Source: Pseudomonas sp. PD9R
GTDB lineage: Bacteria > Pseudomonadota > Gammaproteobacteria > Pseudomonadales > Pseudomonadaceae
Direction of reading: 5' to 3'
DNA: 64,000 nucleotides
NCBI RefSeq assembly: GCF_019200975.1
Contig: NZ_JAHTMR010000014.1
Location: forward strand, 58,891 to 122,890
Part shown: piece by piece, positions 35,087 to 44,115 of the stretch
How positions within the stretch are numbered: the first letter of the stretch is position 1
How the letters are laid out: each line of letters opens with the position of its first letter
Made by a program: the position numbers and the translations under genes
Notes under the pieces: generated by a model
What the model was told of the DNA's origin: nothing
Database searches by the model: none
What the model saw: the letters and a program-made list of their open reading frames with translations, nothing else

Positions 35087-35620
35087 TCAGATGCACTTGA
35101 AATAGTCGAACGGTTCCCGGCAATCGACGCAGCGATACAGCGCCTTGCACGCGGTGGAGCCGAACTCGCTGAGCACTTCGGTGTGGGCGCTGCCGCATTG
35201 CGGGCAGAGGATCACCGGGCTTTCACCGAGCAGGCTGCGTTTGCTGCTGCTGCCTTCGGGCGGTGCGATGCCGTAGGCGCGCAGGCGCTCACGGCCGCTG
35301 TCGGTGATCCAGTCGGTGGTCCAGGCCGGGGTCAAGCGGCGTTCCAGGTTCGGTGCGTTGAAACCGGCGTGTTCCAGCGCGGCACGGATGTCGCCCTCGA
35401 TCACTTCGGTAGCGGGACAGCCGGAGTAGGTCGGGGTGACCACCACATGCAGATGACCGGCCTGCCAGTCGAGATCGCGGACAATGCCCAGGTCGACCAC
35501 GCTGACCACCGGCACTTCCGGGTCCATGACTTCTGCCAAAATCGCCCACGCGGCGGCCAGGTCAGTCGGTTGTGCCGACCGGGCGCCGAGGTCGCTGGCG
35601 ATCAACTCACCAGGTTGCAT
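35087..35620 (-). CDS. paaD: PaaD: epoxidase maturation protein
   Basis: MIP18/DUF59-type protein of 177 residues needed for assembly or iron-sulfur maturation of the epoxidase. The N-terminal domain has MDPEVPVVSVVDLGIVRD and TPTYSGCPATEVIEGDI with the conserved Cys; the C-terminal part carries a four-cysteine metal-binding pattern CPQCG...CVDC. The ATG at 35620 gives MQPGELIASD and overlaps the paaC end by 14 bases; a longer frame to 35698 runs through paaC and is rejected. Confidence 0.93.
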   Translation of the reverse strand: MQPGELIASDLGARSAQPTDLAAAWAILAEVMDPEVPVVSVVDLGIVRDLDWQAGHLHVVVTPTYSGCPATEVIEGDIRAALEHAGFNAPNLERRLTPAWTTDWITDSGRERLRAYGIAPPEGSSSKRSLLGESPVILCPQCGSAHTEVLSEFGSTACKALYRCVDCREPFDYFKCI

Positions 35621-36368
35621 CGGGGTACGCTCGTGGCAGGAATTGCATTTCGGCCAGCAGAATGCCCAGGTGTTCGGTGTGCAGACCCTTGCGTGCATTC
35701 AGGTAGAAATAGCTTGGTGCGGCGGGCACGGGCAGGGTAGCGCTGGCGAAAATCGCTTCTACTTTGGCCTGCCAGGCCGCAGCCACTTGCGCGGTGTCCG
35801 GGGTGATGCCGGCGGCGCACAGGCGTTGTTCGCTGTCGTCGGCGCTGGTCAGTTCGACGGTGAAACGCCAAACCTCAGGGATCGCCGCGAGCATGCGCTG
35901 GTGACTTTCCTTGGTGCCGTCGCCCAGACGCTCGACCCATTCGCCGGAACGGCGCAGATGGTAAGTGACTTCCTTGACGGCTTTGGCGGCGATTCCGGCG
36001 ATGCGCTCATCGCTGGACTGGCTCAGGCCGCTGAGCACTTGCAGGTGCCAGGCGTCATATAGGAACTGCTTGAGGATGGTCACCGCGTAGTCGCCGTTGG
36101 GTTGTTCCACCAGCAGCAGGTTGCGATAGGCGCGCTCGTCACGGCGGAACGCCAGGTGATCGGCGTCGCGGCCGTCGTCCAGCAGTTCGGCGGCGTAATC
36201 CAGCCAGTTGCGCGCCTGGCCCACGAGGTCGAGGCCGACGTTCATCAGCGCCAGTTCTTCTTCAATCGCAGGGGCGTGACCGCACCATTGGCACAGGCGC
36301 TGGCCCTGGATCAGGGCGCTGTCGCCGAGACGCAGCAGGTATTCGATCAGATCGGTCTTGTTATTCAT
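35607..36368 (-). CDS. paaC: PaaC: structural subunit of phenylacetyl-CoA epoxidase
   Basis: Ferritin-like, catalytically inactive partner of PaaA, 253 residues. The sequence begins MNNKTDLIEYLLRLGDSALIQGQRL and contains the LMNVGLDLVGQARNWLDYAAEL and AVTILKQFLYDAWHLQVLSGL helices characteristic of PaaC. The ATG at 36368 is preferred over one 12 bases upstream because it follows paaB by 8 bases with a plausible site. Together with PaaA it forms the core heterodimer. Confidence 0.95.
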   Translation of the reverse strand: MNNKTDLIEYLLRLGDSALIQGQRLCQWCGHAPAIEEELALMNVGLDLVGQARNWLDYAAELLDDGRDADHLAFRRDERAYRNLLLVEQPNGDYAVTILKQFLYDAWHLQVLSGLSQSSDERIAGIAAKAVKEVTYHLRRSGEWVERLGDGTKESHQRMLAAIPEVWRFTVELTSADDSEQRLCAAGITPDTAQVAAAWQAKVEAIFASATLPVPAAPSYFYLNARKGLHTEHLGILLAEMQFLPRAYPDATW

Positions 36369-36376
36369 GGTCGACC

Positions 36377-36658
36377 TCACATGTGCCCGACTTCGGCCGG
36401 CAGATCGTAGAAGCTGGCGTGGCGGTAGACCTTGTCGTCCGAGGGATCGAACAACGGGTCTTTTTCGTCAGGGGACGAAGCGGTGATCAGCGCCGAAGGC
36501 ACGACCCACAGGCTGACGCCTTCGCTGCGACGGGTGTAGAGCTCGCGCGCGTTCTCGATGGCCATCGCGGTGTCGGCGGCATGCACGCTGCCGACATGCT
36601 TGTGGTTGAGACCGTGCTTGCTGCGCACGAAGACTTCGAAGAGGGTCCACTCGGACAT
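36377..36658 (-). CDS. paaB: PaaB: small subunit of phenylacetyl-CoA epoxidase
   Basis: PaaB bridges PaaAC dimers. The 93 residues match the family throughout: WTLFEVFVRSKHGLNHKHVGSVHAADTAMAIENARELYTRR, followed by the LWVVPSALITAS segment. It is separated from paaA by a 194-base gap carrying palindromes, unusual for this operon, whose genes are normally a few bases apart. Confidence 0.95.
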   Translation of the reverse strand: MSEWTLFEVFVRSKHGLNHKHVGSVHAADTAMAIENARELYTRRSEGVSLWVVPSALITASSPDEKDPLFDPSDDKVYRHASFYDLPAEVGHM

Positions 36659-36685
36659 TTCAATTACTCCAAATCGTTTGCTTCT

Positions 36686-36830
36686 GTAGGCGCTGCCGCA
36701 GGCTGCGATCTTTTTTGGCGGCTTTGAAACCGTCGAAGATCAAGATCAAAAGATCGCAGCCTTCGGCAGCTCCTACATGGTTTGACCGGCTCCTGTAGGA
36801 GCTGGCGTAGCCTGCGATTTTTTGGCGCCC
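36686..36830. repeat. One and a half palindromes between paaA and paaB
   Basis: A full palindrome spans 36686-36776 (GTAGGCGCTGCCGCAGGCTG ... GGCAGCTCCTAC). A half copy (GTAGGAGCTGGCGTAGCCTG) follows at 36795-36830. Both lie within the paa operon. Confidence 0.85.
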
Positions 36831-36852
36831 AGGAAGCCGCCGCAGATCAAGA

Positions 36853-37842
36853 TCAGGCAGCGTTCTTGTTTTGTTTTTTACGGGCGTGGGCAACAGCGGC
36901 TTCACGAACCCAGGCGCCGTCTTCAATCGCCTTGCGGCGAGTCGCGACGCGTTCCTGGTTGCACGGGCCGTTGCCCTTGAGCACTTCGTAGAATTCGCTC
37001 CACTGGATTTCGCCGAAGTCGTAATGGCCGCGCTCCGCGTTCCACTTCAAGTCCGGATCGGGGCAAGTGCAGCCCAGCAGCTCGAGTTGCGGGATGGTCT
37101 GGTCGATGAAGCGCTGGCGCAGCTCGTCGTTGCTCTGGCGCTTGATTTTCCAGGCCATGGATTGAGCGCTGTTCGGCGAGTGTTCGTCACTTGGGCCGAA
37201 CATCATCAGCGACGGCCACCACAGGCGGTTGATCGCGTCCTGGACCATGTCTTTTTGCGCCTGATTGCCATGACGCATCATGGTCAGGAGGATTTCGTAG
37301 CCCTGGCGCTGGTGGAAGCTCTCTTCCTTGCAGATGCGCACCATGGCCCGGGAGTAGGGGCCGTAGGAGGTGCGCTGCAATACCACTTGGTTAACGATTG
37401 CCGCGCCATCCACCAGCCAGCCCACCGCACCCATGTCGGCCCAGTTCAGCGTCGGGTAATTGAAAATGCTCGAATACTTGGCCTTGCCGCTGTGCAGCTT
37501 GGCGATTTCTTCATCGCGGTCGGCACCCAGGGTTTCCATGGCGCTGTACAGGTACAGGCCGTGACCGGCCTCGTCCTGAATCTTTGCCATCAATTGCAGT
37601 TTGCGTTTGAGCGACGGCGCACGGGTGACCCAATTGCCTTCAGGCAGCATGCCGACGATTTCGGAGTGGGCGTGCTGGGAAATCTGCCGGATCAGGGTTT
37701 GCCGATAAGCATCTGGCATCCAATTCTTGGCTTCGATCTTGATTTCTGAATCGATTTTTTCCTGGAAGGCGCGTTCCTGTTCGGACATCTCCGACAGGTC
37801 CTTGATGCGCTTTACGCCGGTTTCTACGAGCTGTGCGTACAT
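36853..37842 (-). CDS. paaA: PaaA: catalytic subunit of phenylacetyl-CoA 1,2-epoxidase
   Basis: Di-iron monooxygenase subunit that converts phenylacetyl-CoA to its ring 1,2-epoxide. The 329 residues contain the carboxylate/His iron ligands in AKIQDEAGHGLYLYSAMETLG and RICKEESFHQRQGYEIL, the two EX2H motifs of the family, with further helices LNWADMGAVGWLVDGAAIVN between them. It is the first gene of a second paa block (ABCDE-Z), which has its own operator-bearing promoter. Long AT-rich promoter DNA precedes it. Confidence 0.97.
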   Translation of the reverse strand: MYAQLVETGVKRIKDLSEMSEQERAFQEKIDSEIKIEAKNWMPDAYRQTLIRQISQHAHSEIVGMLPEGNWVTRAPSLKRKLQLMAKIQDEAGHGLYLYSAMETLGADRDEEIAKLHSGKAKYSSIFNYPTLNWADMGAVGWLVDGAAIVNQVVLQRTSYGPYSRAMVRICKEESFHQRQGYEILLTMMRHGNQAQKDMVQDAINRLWWPSLMMFGPSDEHSPNSAQSMAWKIKRQSNDELRQRFIDQTIPQLELLGCTCPDPDLKWNAERGHYDFGEIQWSEFYEVLKGNGPCNQERVATRRKAIEDGAWVREAAVAHARKKQNKNAA

Positions 37843-37889
37843 GGGGGGTCTCCCGCCTTGAATCTATTCGAGGGCATGGAGAACTTTAT

Positions 37890-37951
37890 AAGCGATACAG
37901 AAATTAATATCAAACATAAAATAACGTGTCGTATATGTTTTTGTATCGCTT
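37890..37951 (-). promoter_or_regulatory. Likely PaaX operator before paaA
   Basis: AAGCGATACA (37890-37899) and its exact complement TGTATCGCTT (37942-37951) are 42 bases apart in the AT-rich region 48 bases before paaA. The related GTGATAC recurs before paaF and paaY. PaaX of E. coli binds a long-spaced imperfect palindrome, so the assignment is by analogy. Confidence 0.55.
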
Positions 37952-38001
37952 TGGGATGGATGGTTGGTTTTTGGGATTGGTTATGGGGGAATGTCCGATT
38001 C

Positions 38002-38676
38002 TTCGGTAACGGCATCTTATGGTTTCGCCCTTACGGCGAGTCACTTTGGAAAAGCCCCAAAGTAACCAAAGGGCTCTTGCCCCTTTCGTTCGGTGCCTCG
38101 CTAATGCTCGGCATGCCCTCGCTCCGGTCCTGCTCCGTGGGCCCGCCGCGATCGGCCATCCATGGCCGTGCGCGGCTAACCCGGCATCCATGCCGGGTTG
38201 CCCACTGCGCAGAACCTGCGCTCGGCCTCTCGATGGGGCAAGAAGATCAAAAGCCAAAGCAAAAGCGAGGCGGCCTGACAGCCGACCTGATTCCAAGCGA
38301 ACGCATTCCCTGTAGGAGCTGCCGAAGGCTGCGATCTTTTGATCTTGCTGTTGCTGTTGCTGTTGGCTCGGCTTGGAACCCGTCATTTTTTTGCTTTGCC
38401 TCCAGGGATAGAGGTAGATCCAAAGCCATGCAAAATTAAAATCAAAAGATCGCAGCCTTCGGCAGCTCCTACAGAGGGAAATGCGTACTCACCCCGACCA
38501 GGCCGGCCGGTAGGCCGCCTCGCATGCTTTTGCGATACACGCCTCCTCACGCCCTGAGCCTGGGCGAAGGGCGTGAGGGGGCAAGAGCGCTTGGTTACTT
38601 GGGGCCGGGCGGCGTTCCGTTTCTCCAAGTGACCCGCCGTAAGGGCGGAACCAGTAGTCGCCATAACCAAAGAAAT
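38002..38676. mobile_element. MITE-like element with inverted ends between paaK and paaA
   Basis: About 80 bases at 38002-38082 (including GCCCTTACGGCGAGTCACTT and AAAGTAACCAAAGGGCTCTT) recur in inverted, imperfect form at about 38577-38676 (GCAAGAGCGCTTGGTTACTT and AAGTGACCCGCCGTAAGGGC). The roughly 675-base interior has no credible gene; it contains one expanded palindrome of the main family. Together with the operator it accounts for the 889-base gap before paaA. No target-site duplication could be fixed by eye. Confidence 0.6.
38312..38472. repeat. Expanded palindrome inside the MITE-like element
   Basis: GTAGGAGCTGCCGAAGGCTG at 38312 and the inverted GGCAGCTCCTAC ending at 38472 enclose the GATCTTTTGATC/ATCAAAAGATC arms, separated here by about 95 bases including a CTTGCTGTTGCTGTTGCTGT stretch. 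Confidence 0.8.
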
Positions 38677-38688
38677 GGATATGCACTC

Positions 38689-38713
38689 AAAAAAAACCCC
38701 GCAAAAAGCGGGG
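38689..38713 (-). terminator. Rho-independent terminator of paaK
   Basis: On the minus strand CCCCGC-TTTTT-GCGGGG is followed directly by eight T residues, 19 bases after the paaK stop. It should end the paaFGHIJK transcript, so paaABCDE-Z needs its own promoter. Confidence 0.88.
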
Positions 38714-38731
38714 CCATAAAGGGTGCAGCAG

Positions 38732-40057
38732 TCATGCTTTAGGACGTTTATCCAACACGTGGCAAGCCTTGCCCTCAGACCGTTTGATCGAATGAAACGG
38801 CTGCAAAACGATCCGCGAACTGATCCCGATATACGTCTTGATGTGTTTACTCAACTCCCCACAAATCGCCTTCTGCTGTTCATCGTTCAGATGCTGATGT
38901 TCAGCCTTCAACTCGACATGCACGTCAACGCTGTCCAGGTTGCCATTGCGATACAGATGGATCTCATAGCACTCGGCAAGTTGTTTGACTTTCAGCACCT
39001 GCTCCTCGATCTGCGTCGGGAACACGTTGACCCCGCGAATGATCAGCATGTCATCGCTGCGTCCGGTGATCTTGTCGATGCGTCGCATCGGCCGTGCAGT
39101 GCCCGGCAGCAGGCGCGTCAGGTCGCGGGTGCGGTAGCGGATCATCGGCAGGGCTTCTTTGCTCAGGGAGGTGAACACCAGCTCACCCATCTGACCGTCC
39201 GGCAGCACTTCGCCGGTGACCGGGTCGATGATTTCCGGGTAGAAGTGGTCTTCCCAGATGGTCGGGCCGTCCTTGGTTTCCGCGCATTCCATGGCGACAC
39301 CCGGCCCCATGATTTCCGAGAGCCCGTAGATGTCCAGGGCGGTGATGCCCAGGCGTTGCTCGATGGCGCTGCGCAGCTCGGCGGTCCACGGCTCGGCGCC
39401 GAAGATGCCCAGGCGCAGGGCCAGTTTGTGCGGGTCGATACCCTGGCGCTCGATTTCATCGGCGATGTTGAGCATGTAGGACGGCGTGACCATGATGATG
39501 TCCGGCTGGAAATCCTTGATCAACTGAACTTGTTTTTCAGTCTGGCCGCCAGACATCGGGATCACAGTGCAACCCAGGCGTTCGGCACCGTAGTGCGCGC
39601 CCAGGCCGCCGGTGAACAGGCCGTAGCCATAGGAAATATGCACTTTGTCGCCCCGACGCCCGCCAGCGGCGCGAATCGAACGCGCGACCACGTTGGCCCA
39701 GGTGTCGATGTCGTTCTGGGTGTAGCCGACGACGGTCGGTTTGCCGGTGGTGCCGCTGGACGCGTGCAGGCGCACGATGTCGTGCATCGGTACGGCGAAC
39801 ATGCCGTAGGGGTAGTTGTCACGCAGGTCGGATTTGGTGGTGAATGGAAATTTCGCCAAATCGTCGAGGGACTTGATGTCGTCCGGGTGCACGCCCAACG
39901 CATCAAAGCGCTGACGGTACAGCGGCACGTTGTTGTAGGCGTGGTTCAGGCTCCAGCGCAGGCGTTCCAGCTGGTGCTGACGGAGTTCGTCGACACTGGC
40001 GGTTTCCAGCGGGTCCAGCACAGGATCAAGCACGGATTGGGCAATTGGCATGTTCAT
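38732..40057 (-). CDS. paaK: PaaK: phenylacetate-CoA ligase
   Basis: Adenylate-forming enzyme that activates phenylacetate to phenylacetyl-CoA with ATP, 441 residues. It contains the AMP-binding P-loop HASSGTTGKPTVVGYT, the YGLSEIMGPGVAMEC adenine-binding motif and a C-terminal phenylacetyl-CoA-ligase domain with RSDDMLIIRGVNVFPTQIEE. This is the entry step for the pathway and for amine-derived phenylacetate. It is the last gene of the paaFGHIJK block and is followed by a strong terminator. Confidence 0.96.
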   Translation of the reverse strand: MNMPIAQSVLDPVLDPLETASVDELRQHQLERLRWSLNHAYNNVPLYRQRFDALGVHPDDIKSLDDLAKFPFTTKSDLRDNYPYGMFAVPMHDIVRLHASSGTTGKPTVVGYTQNDIDTWANVVARSIRAAGGRRGDKVHISYGYGLFTGGLGAHYGAERLGCTVIPMSGGQTEKQVQLIKDFQPDIIMVTPSYMLNIADEIERQGIDPHKLALRLGIFGAEPWTAELRSAIEQRLGITALDIYGLSEIMGPGVAMECAETKDGPTIWEDHFYPEIIDPVTGEVLPDGQMGELVFTSLSKEALPMIRYRTRDLTRLLPGTARPMRRIDKITGRSDDMLIIRGVNVFPTQIEEQVLKVKQLAECYEIHLYRNGNLDSVDVHVELKAEHQHLNDEQQKAICGELSKHIKTYIGISSRIVLQPFHSIKRSEGKACHVLDKRPKA

Positions 40058-40156
40058 GACTTCACTCGAATTGTTTTTGTGTTCCAGCCCTTTCGCACAA
40101 GGGCTTTGAGTGCATGACCCAAGGATACCTCTCGGCTCCTCGGGAATCGCGGTTCT

Positions 40157-41368
40157 TTAGTGGGATAGACGTTCGATGATCAACGCGATCCCCTGGCCGA
40201 CGCCGATGCACATGGTGCACAGCGCGTAGCGGCCATTGCGTTCCTCAAGCTCATGCAGGGCGGTGGTCACCAGCCGTGCGCCGCTCATGCCCAACGGGTG
40301 GCCGAGGGCGATGGCACCGCCGTTGGGGTTGACCCGTGGATCGGTGTCGCTCAGGCCCAATTCACGCAACACCGCCAGGCCTTGAGCCGCAAAGGCTTCG
40401 TTGAGTTCGATGACGTCCACGTCTGCCAGGCTCAGGTTGGCCAGTTCCAGTACCTTGCGGGTCGCTGGCACCGGGCCGATGCCCATGATGCGCGGTTCGA
40501 CGCCGGCCGTGGCCATCGCCACGACCCGGCCACGGGCAATCAAGCCGTGACGTTTGGCGACTTCCGGGCTGGCCAGCAGCAGCGCGCAGGCACCGTCGTT
40601 GACCCCGGAAGCATTGCCGGCAGTGACGCTTCCGCCTTCGCGGAACGGCGTGCCCAGTTTGGCGAGCTGCTCAAGCGTGGTATCGCCGCGCGGGTGTTCA
40701 TCGTGCTCGACCACTTTGGCCGGGCCTTTGCGCTGGGGTATTTCCACCGCGACGATTTCCTTGGCCAGACGCCCGTTGGCCTGGGCGGCTGCAGCGCGTT
40801 GCTGGCTGCGCAGGGCGAAGGCGTCCTGATCGGCCCGGGAGATGTTGAATTGCTCAGCGACGTTCTCGGCGGTTTCCGGCATCGAGTCGATGCCGAAAGC
40901 CTTTTTCATCAGCGGATTGACGAAGCGCCAGCCAATGGTGGTATCGAAAATCTCAGCCTGACGGGAAAACGCCTGTTCAGCCTTGCCCATTACCAACGGC
41001 GCGCGGGACATCGATTCCACACCGCCCACCAGCATCAACCCGGCCTCGCCACTGCGAATCGCCCGGGCCGCCGTGCCGACCGCATCCAGCCCGGAACCGC
41101 ACAGGCGATTGAGGGTGGTGCCGGGCACGCTGACCGGCAACCCGGCCAGCAGCGCCGCCATACGCGCGACGTTGCGGTTGTCTTCGCCGGCCTGGTTCGC
41201 GCAGCCGTAGATCACGTCGTCGACGCGGCTCCAGTCGACTTGCGGGTGACGGCGCAGCAGTTCGCGCAGCGGCACCGCGCCGAGGTCGTCGGCGCGCACG
41301 CTGCTCAAGACTCCGGCGTAACGGCCGATCGGTGTCCGTACCGCATCGATGATCAGGGCGTCATTCAT
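40157..41368 (-). CDS. paaJ: PaaJ: 3-oxoadipyl-CoA / 3-oxo-5,6-dehydrosuberyl-CoA thiolase
   Basis: Thiolase of 403 residues acting twice in phenylacetate breakdown, releasing acetyl-CoA and finally succinyl-CoA. The catalytic Cys90 in TTLNRLCGSGLDAVG, NEAFAAQGLAVL, His in GHPLGMSGA and the C-terminal MCIGVGQG are all intact. It is highly similar in layout to PcaF of the beta-ketoadipate pathway, but paa context decides the name. The ATG overlaps the end of paaI by 8 bases. Confidence 0.93.
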   Translation of the reverse strand: MNDALIIDAVRTPIGRYAGVLSSVRADDLGAVPLRELLRRHPQVDWSRVDDVIYGCANQAGEDNRNVARMAALLAGLPVSVPGTTLNRLCGSGLDAVGTAARAIRSGEAGLMLVGGVESMSRAPLVMGKAEQAFSRQAEIFDTTIGWRFVNPLMKKAFGIDSMPETAENVAEQFNISRADQDAFALRSQQRAAAAQANGRLAKEIVAVEIPQRKGPAKVVEHDEHPRGDTTLEQLAKLGTPFREGGSVTAGNASGVNDGACALLLASPEVAKRHGLIARGRVVAMATAGVEPRIMGIGPVPATRKVLELANLSLADVDVIELNEAFAAQGLAVLRELGLSDTDPRVNPNGGAIALGHPLGMSGARLVTTALHELEERNGRYALCTMCIGVGQGIALIIERLSH

Positions 41369-41810
41369 TCGGGTTCTCCTGCGTCAGCACCGGGCCGCGC
41401 ACTTTGTAGGATTTGCCATGGAACAGGGCGATCAACTGGCCCTGCTGGTTTTCAATACGCACGTCGTAGTTGCCGGTGCGACCGGAGCGGCTTTGCTCGA
41501 TGCAATCGGCATTCAGCGTGTCACCGAGGCGGGCCGGGGCGATGTAGTCGATGCTGCAACCGATGGCCACCGTGGCCTCGTTGTAGCTGTTGCAGGCGAA
41601 AGCGAACGCCGAGTCGGCCAGCGCAAACAGGTAGCCGCCGTGACAGGTGCCATGGCCCTGGAGCATGTCGGCGCGAACGGTCATGCCCACGCGGGCTGCA
41701 CCTGGGCCGGCGGAGAGCAGGCGCATGCCCATCGCCTGGCTGGCGGTGTCGCGCTCGAACAACGCTTGGGCGCAGGCGCTGGCCAGGTTCATCGCTTCAT
41801 GGTTAGTCAT
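41361..41810 (-). CDS. paaI: PaaI: acyl-CoA thioesterase
   Basis: Hot-dog-fold thioesterase of 149 residues that frees CoA from dead-end phenylacetyl-CoA intermediates. The active-site helix reads GHGTCHGGYLFALADSAFAFA with the conserved Asp, followed by SIDYIAPARLGDTL. The ATG at 41810 overlaps the paaH end by 8 bases; a longer frame inside paaH is rejected. Confidence 0.93.
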   Translation of the reverse strand: MTNHEAMNLASACAQALFERDTASQAMGMRLLSAGPGAARVGMTVRADMLQGHGTCHGGYLFALADSAFAFACNSYNEATVAIGCSIDYIAPARLGDTLNADCIEQSRSGRTGNYDVRIENQQGQLIALFHGKSYKVRGPVLTQENPNE

Positions 41811-43320
41811 GGAATGTTCTCCCTTCAGCGATGCGGCGACGCAACAGCAGCGATGGCCGATAGCGTTCTTCGCCATAACTGGCTTGCAGGTTTTCCAGCA
41901 CGTTGAGGATGTGCGAAAGGCCAATCGCATCGGCCCACGCCAGCGGGCCTTGTGGGTAGTTGACGCCGGCACGCATGGCCAGATCGATGTCGGCGGCCGA
42001 GGCGACGCCTTGCAGCAGGGCGTCGGCCGCTTCGTTGGCGAGCATTGCCACCGTGCGCAAAACAGCCAGCGCCGGGCTGTCGCTGAGCGGGCTGACTTTG
42101 AAACCGGCTCGTTGCAGCAGGGCAATGCCTTGGTCGAGGGCTAGCGGGTCAATGCCTGCTGCATAGCTGATGGCGATGCGTTGGGCCTTGCTGTAATCGA
42201 GGGTCAAATCCAGCAGGATCAGGTTGCGCAGGCCATCTTCACGCGCTCGCTGGCATGCCATGCGCCCGTCGCTCAGGGCCAGCACCGCATCACCGACGCG
42301 CAGCAAGCCCGAGCCATCGCGCTGGATGACTTCGACGCCTTGTTCGCGGAGACGCGCAAGCAAACCCCGGGCGATCCCCAGGTCTCCTTCGGCCATGCAG
42401 ACTTCTACGCTCGCCGTGCTGCTGATCTCAGCGGCTTGCGGGCGTTCTGCGCCCTGGGCGTAGCTGTAGAAACCCTGACCGCTTTTACGCCCCAGACGTC
42501 CGCCGTCCACCAGTTCTTTCTGGATCAGCGAGGGCAGGAAACGGGTGTCGTTGTAATAGGCGTCGAACACCGAGCAGGTCACGGCATAGTTAACGTCGTG
42601 GCCGATCAGATCCGTCAGCTCGAACGCGCCCATGGCAAAACCACCGGCCTCGCGCATCAGCGCATCCAGCGTTGGGCAATCGGCCGCGCCTTCCTGCAAC
42701 AGGCGCAGGCTTTCGGCGTAGAACGGTCGGGCTACGCGGTTGACGATAAAGCCCGGCGTGGAGCGGGTGTGTACCGGTTTTTTGCCCCAGGCTTTGGCGG
42801 TGTCGTACAGGCATTGCGCCAAGGCTGGATCGCTGGCCAGGCCCGAGACGATTTCCACCAGCGCCATGACCGGCGCCGGATTGAAGAAGTGCAAACCGAG
42901 CAGACGTTGCGGGTGATCCAGTTGCGCGGCGATGCGGGTGATCGACAGCGACGAAGTGTTGCTGGCCAGAATGCAGTGTTCGCCACAGATGCTTTCCAGT
43001 TGGCGGAACAGCGCACGCTTGACCTCAAGGTTTTCGACGATGGCCTCGATGATCAGATCGCAATCAGCCAGGACTTCGATGGCTTCCACGGCTTGCAGGC
43101 GGGCAATGGTCGCGCTGCGCGAGTCTGCGGAGAGCTTGCCGTTCTCGACCCGTTTGCCCAATTGCCGGTCAATACCTTCGATGGCCTGAGCAGCGGCGCC
43201 GGGACGGTTGTCCAGCAGCAATACCGGATGACCGGCCTGTGCCGCGACTTGGGCAATGCCCGCGCCCATGGCGCCGGCACCGATCACGGCGATGCGTGCA
43301 GAGGTATTCAATGCGCTCAT
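41803..43320 (-). CDS. paaH: PaaH: 3-hydroxyadipyl-CoA dehydrogenase
   Basis: NAD-dependent dehydrogenase of 505 residues. The Rossmann motif IAVIGAGAMGAGIAQVAA opens the protein, the 3HCDH catalytic segment LLGLHFFNPAPVMALVEIV lies near residue 140, and a second C-terminal 3HCDH domain is present. It oxidises 3-hydroxyadipyl-CoA to 3-oxoadipyl-CoA for PaaJ. It starts 3 bases after the paaG stop. Confidence 0.94.
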   Translation of the reverse strand: MSALNTSARIAVIGAGAMGAGIAQVAAQAGHPVLLLDNRPGAAAQAIEGIDRQLGKRVENGKLSADSRSATIARLQAVEAIEVLADCDLIIEAIVENLEVKRALFRQLESICGEHCILASNTSSLSITRIAAQLDHPQRLLGLHFFNPAPVMALVEIVSGLASDPALAQCLYDTAKAWGKKPVHTRSTPGFIVNRVARPFYAESLRLLQEGAADCPTLDALMREAGGFAMGAFELTDLIGHDVNYAVTCSVFDAYYNDTRFLPSLIQKELVDGGRLGRKSGQGFYSYAQGAERPQAAEISSTASVEVCMAEGDLGIARGLLARLREQGVEVIQRDGSGLLRVGDAVLALSDGRMACQRAREDGLRNLILLDLTLDYSKAQRIAISYAAGIDPLALDQGIALLQRAGFKVSPLSDSPALAVLRTVAMLANEAADALLQGVASAADIDLAMRAGVNYPQGPLAWADAIGLSHILNVLENLQASYGEERYRPSLLLRRRIAEGRTFHD

Positions 43321-43323
43321 GAC

Positions 43324-44115
43324 TCAGCGTCCCTTGAAGCTAGGGGTGCGTTTTTCCATGAAGGCGCCGACGCCTTCGCGGTAGTCCTCGCTGCGCCCGG
43401 CCAGGCGTTGCAGGTCGCGTTCCAGTTCCAGCTGTTCGTCGAAGCTGTTGCTCAGGCTGGCGTTGAGGCTGCGCTTGATCAGCGCCAGGCCGTAGGTCGG
43501 CTGGGTGGCCAGGTGTTGCGCGAGTTTCAGCGCTTCGTCGCGCAGTTCGGCGTCTTCGACGCAGCGGTAAATCAAGCCCCATTGCTCGGCCTGTTCGGCG
43601 GTCAAACGGTTGCCGAGCAACGCCAGCGCCTTGGCGCGCGCCATGCCGACCAGGCGCGGCAGGGTCCAGGTGCCACCGGAATCGGGAATCAGGCCGATTT
43701 TGCAGAACGCCTGAATGAAGCTGGCCGAACGCGCTGCCAGCACCAGGTCGCAAGCCAGCGGAATGTTGGCACCGGCACCGGCCGCCACGCCGTTGACTGC
43801 GCAGATCACCGGCATTTGCAGATCACGCAATTGGCGGATCAGCGGGTTGTAGAACTTCTCGATGGACTCGCCCAGGTCCGGCACGGCGCTGCCCGGCGCG
43901 ACATTGCGGTCGCTGAGGTCTTGCCCGGCGCAGAAGCCGCGACCTTCACCGGTCAGCAGCAGCACGCGCACGTCCGGGTTCTGCCGGACTTGCTTGAGCG
44001 CTTCCTTCACTTCGCCATGCATCTGCGTGTTGAAGCTGTTCAGTTGGTCCGGGCGATTGAGGCTGAGGAGGGCGACGCCGGCCTCGATGGAAAACAGGAT
44101 GTGTTCGAAATTCAT
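43324..44115 (-). CDS. paaG: PaaG: ring-epoxide isomerase
   Basis: Crotonase-fold enzyme of 263 residues that converts the ring-1,2-epoxide of phenylacetyl-CoA to oxepin-CoA. Oxyanion-hole segments GRGFCAGQDLSDR and NGVAAGAGANIPLACDL are visible, with the catalytic region IQAFCKIGLIPDSGGTWTL. It is the second gene of the paaFGHIJK block. Confidence 0.94.
   Translation of the reverse strand: MNFEHILFSIEAGVALLSLNRPDQLNSFNTQMHGEVKEALKQVRQNPDVRVLLLTGEGRGFCAGQDLSDRNVAPGSAVPDLGESIEKFYNPLIRQLRDLQMPVICAVNGVAAGAGANIPLACDLVLAARSASFIQAFCKIGLIPDSGGTWTLPRLVGMARAKALALLGNRLTAEQAEQWGLIYRCVEDAELRDEALKLAQHLATQPTYGLALIKRSLNASLSNSFDEQLELERDLQRLAGRSEDYREGVGAFMEKRTPSFKGR

Noticed and set aside
38019..38742. Small frames of 60-100 codons in the paaK-paaA gap
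   Set aside because: They lie on inverted ends and palindromes of a repeated element and have no ribosome sites; products are Arg/Pro-rich translation noise.
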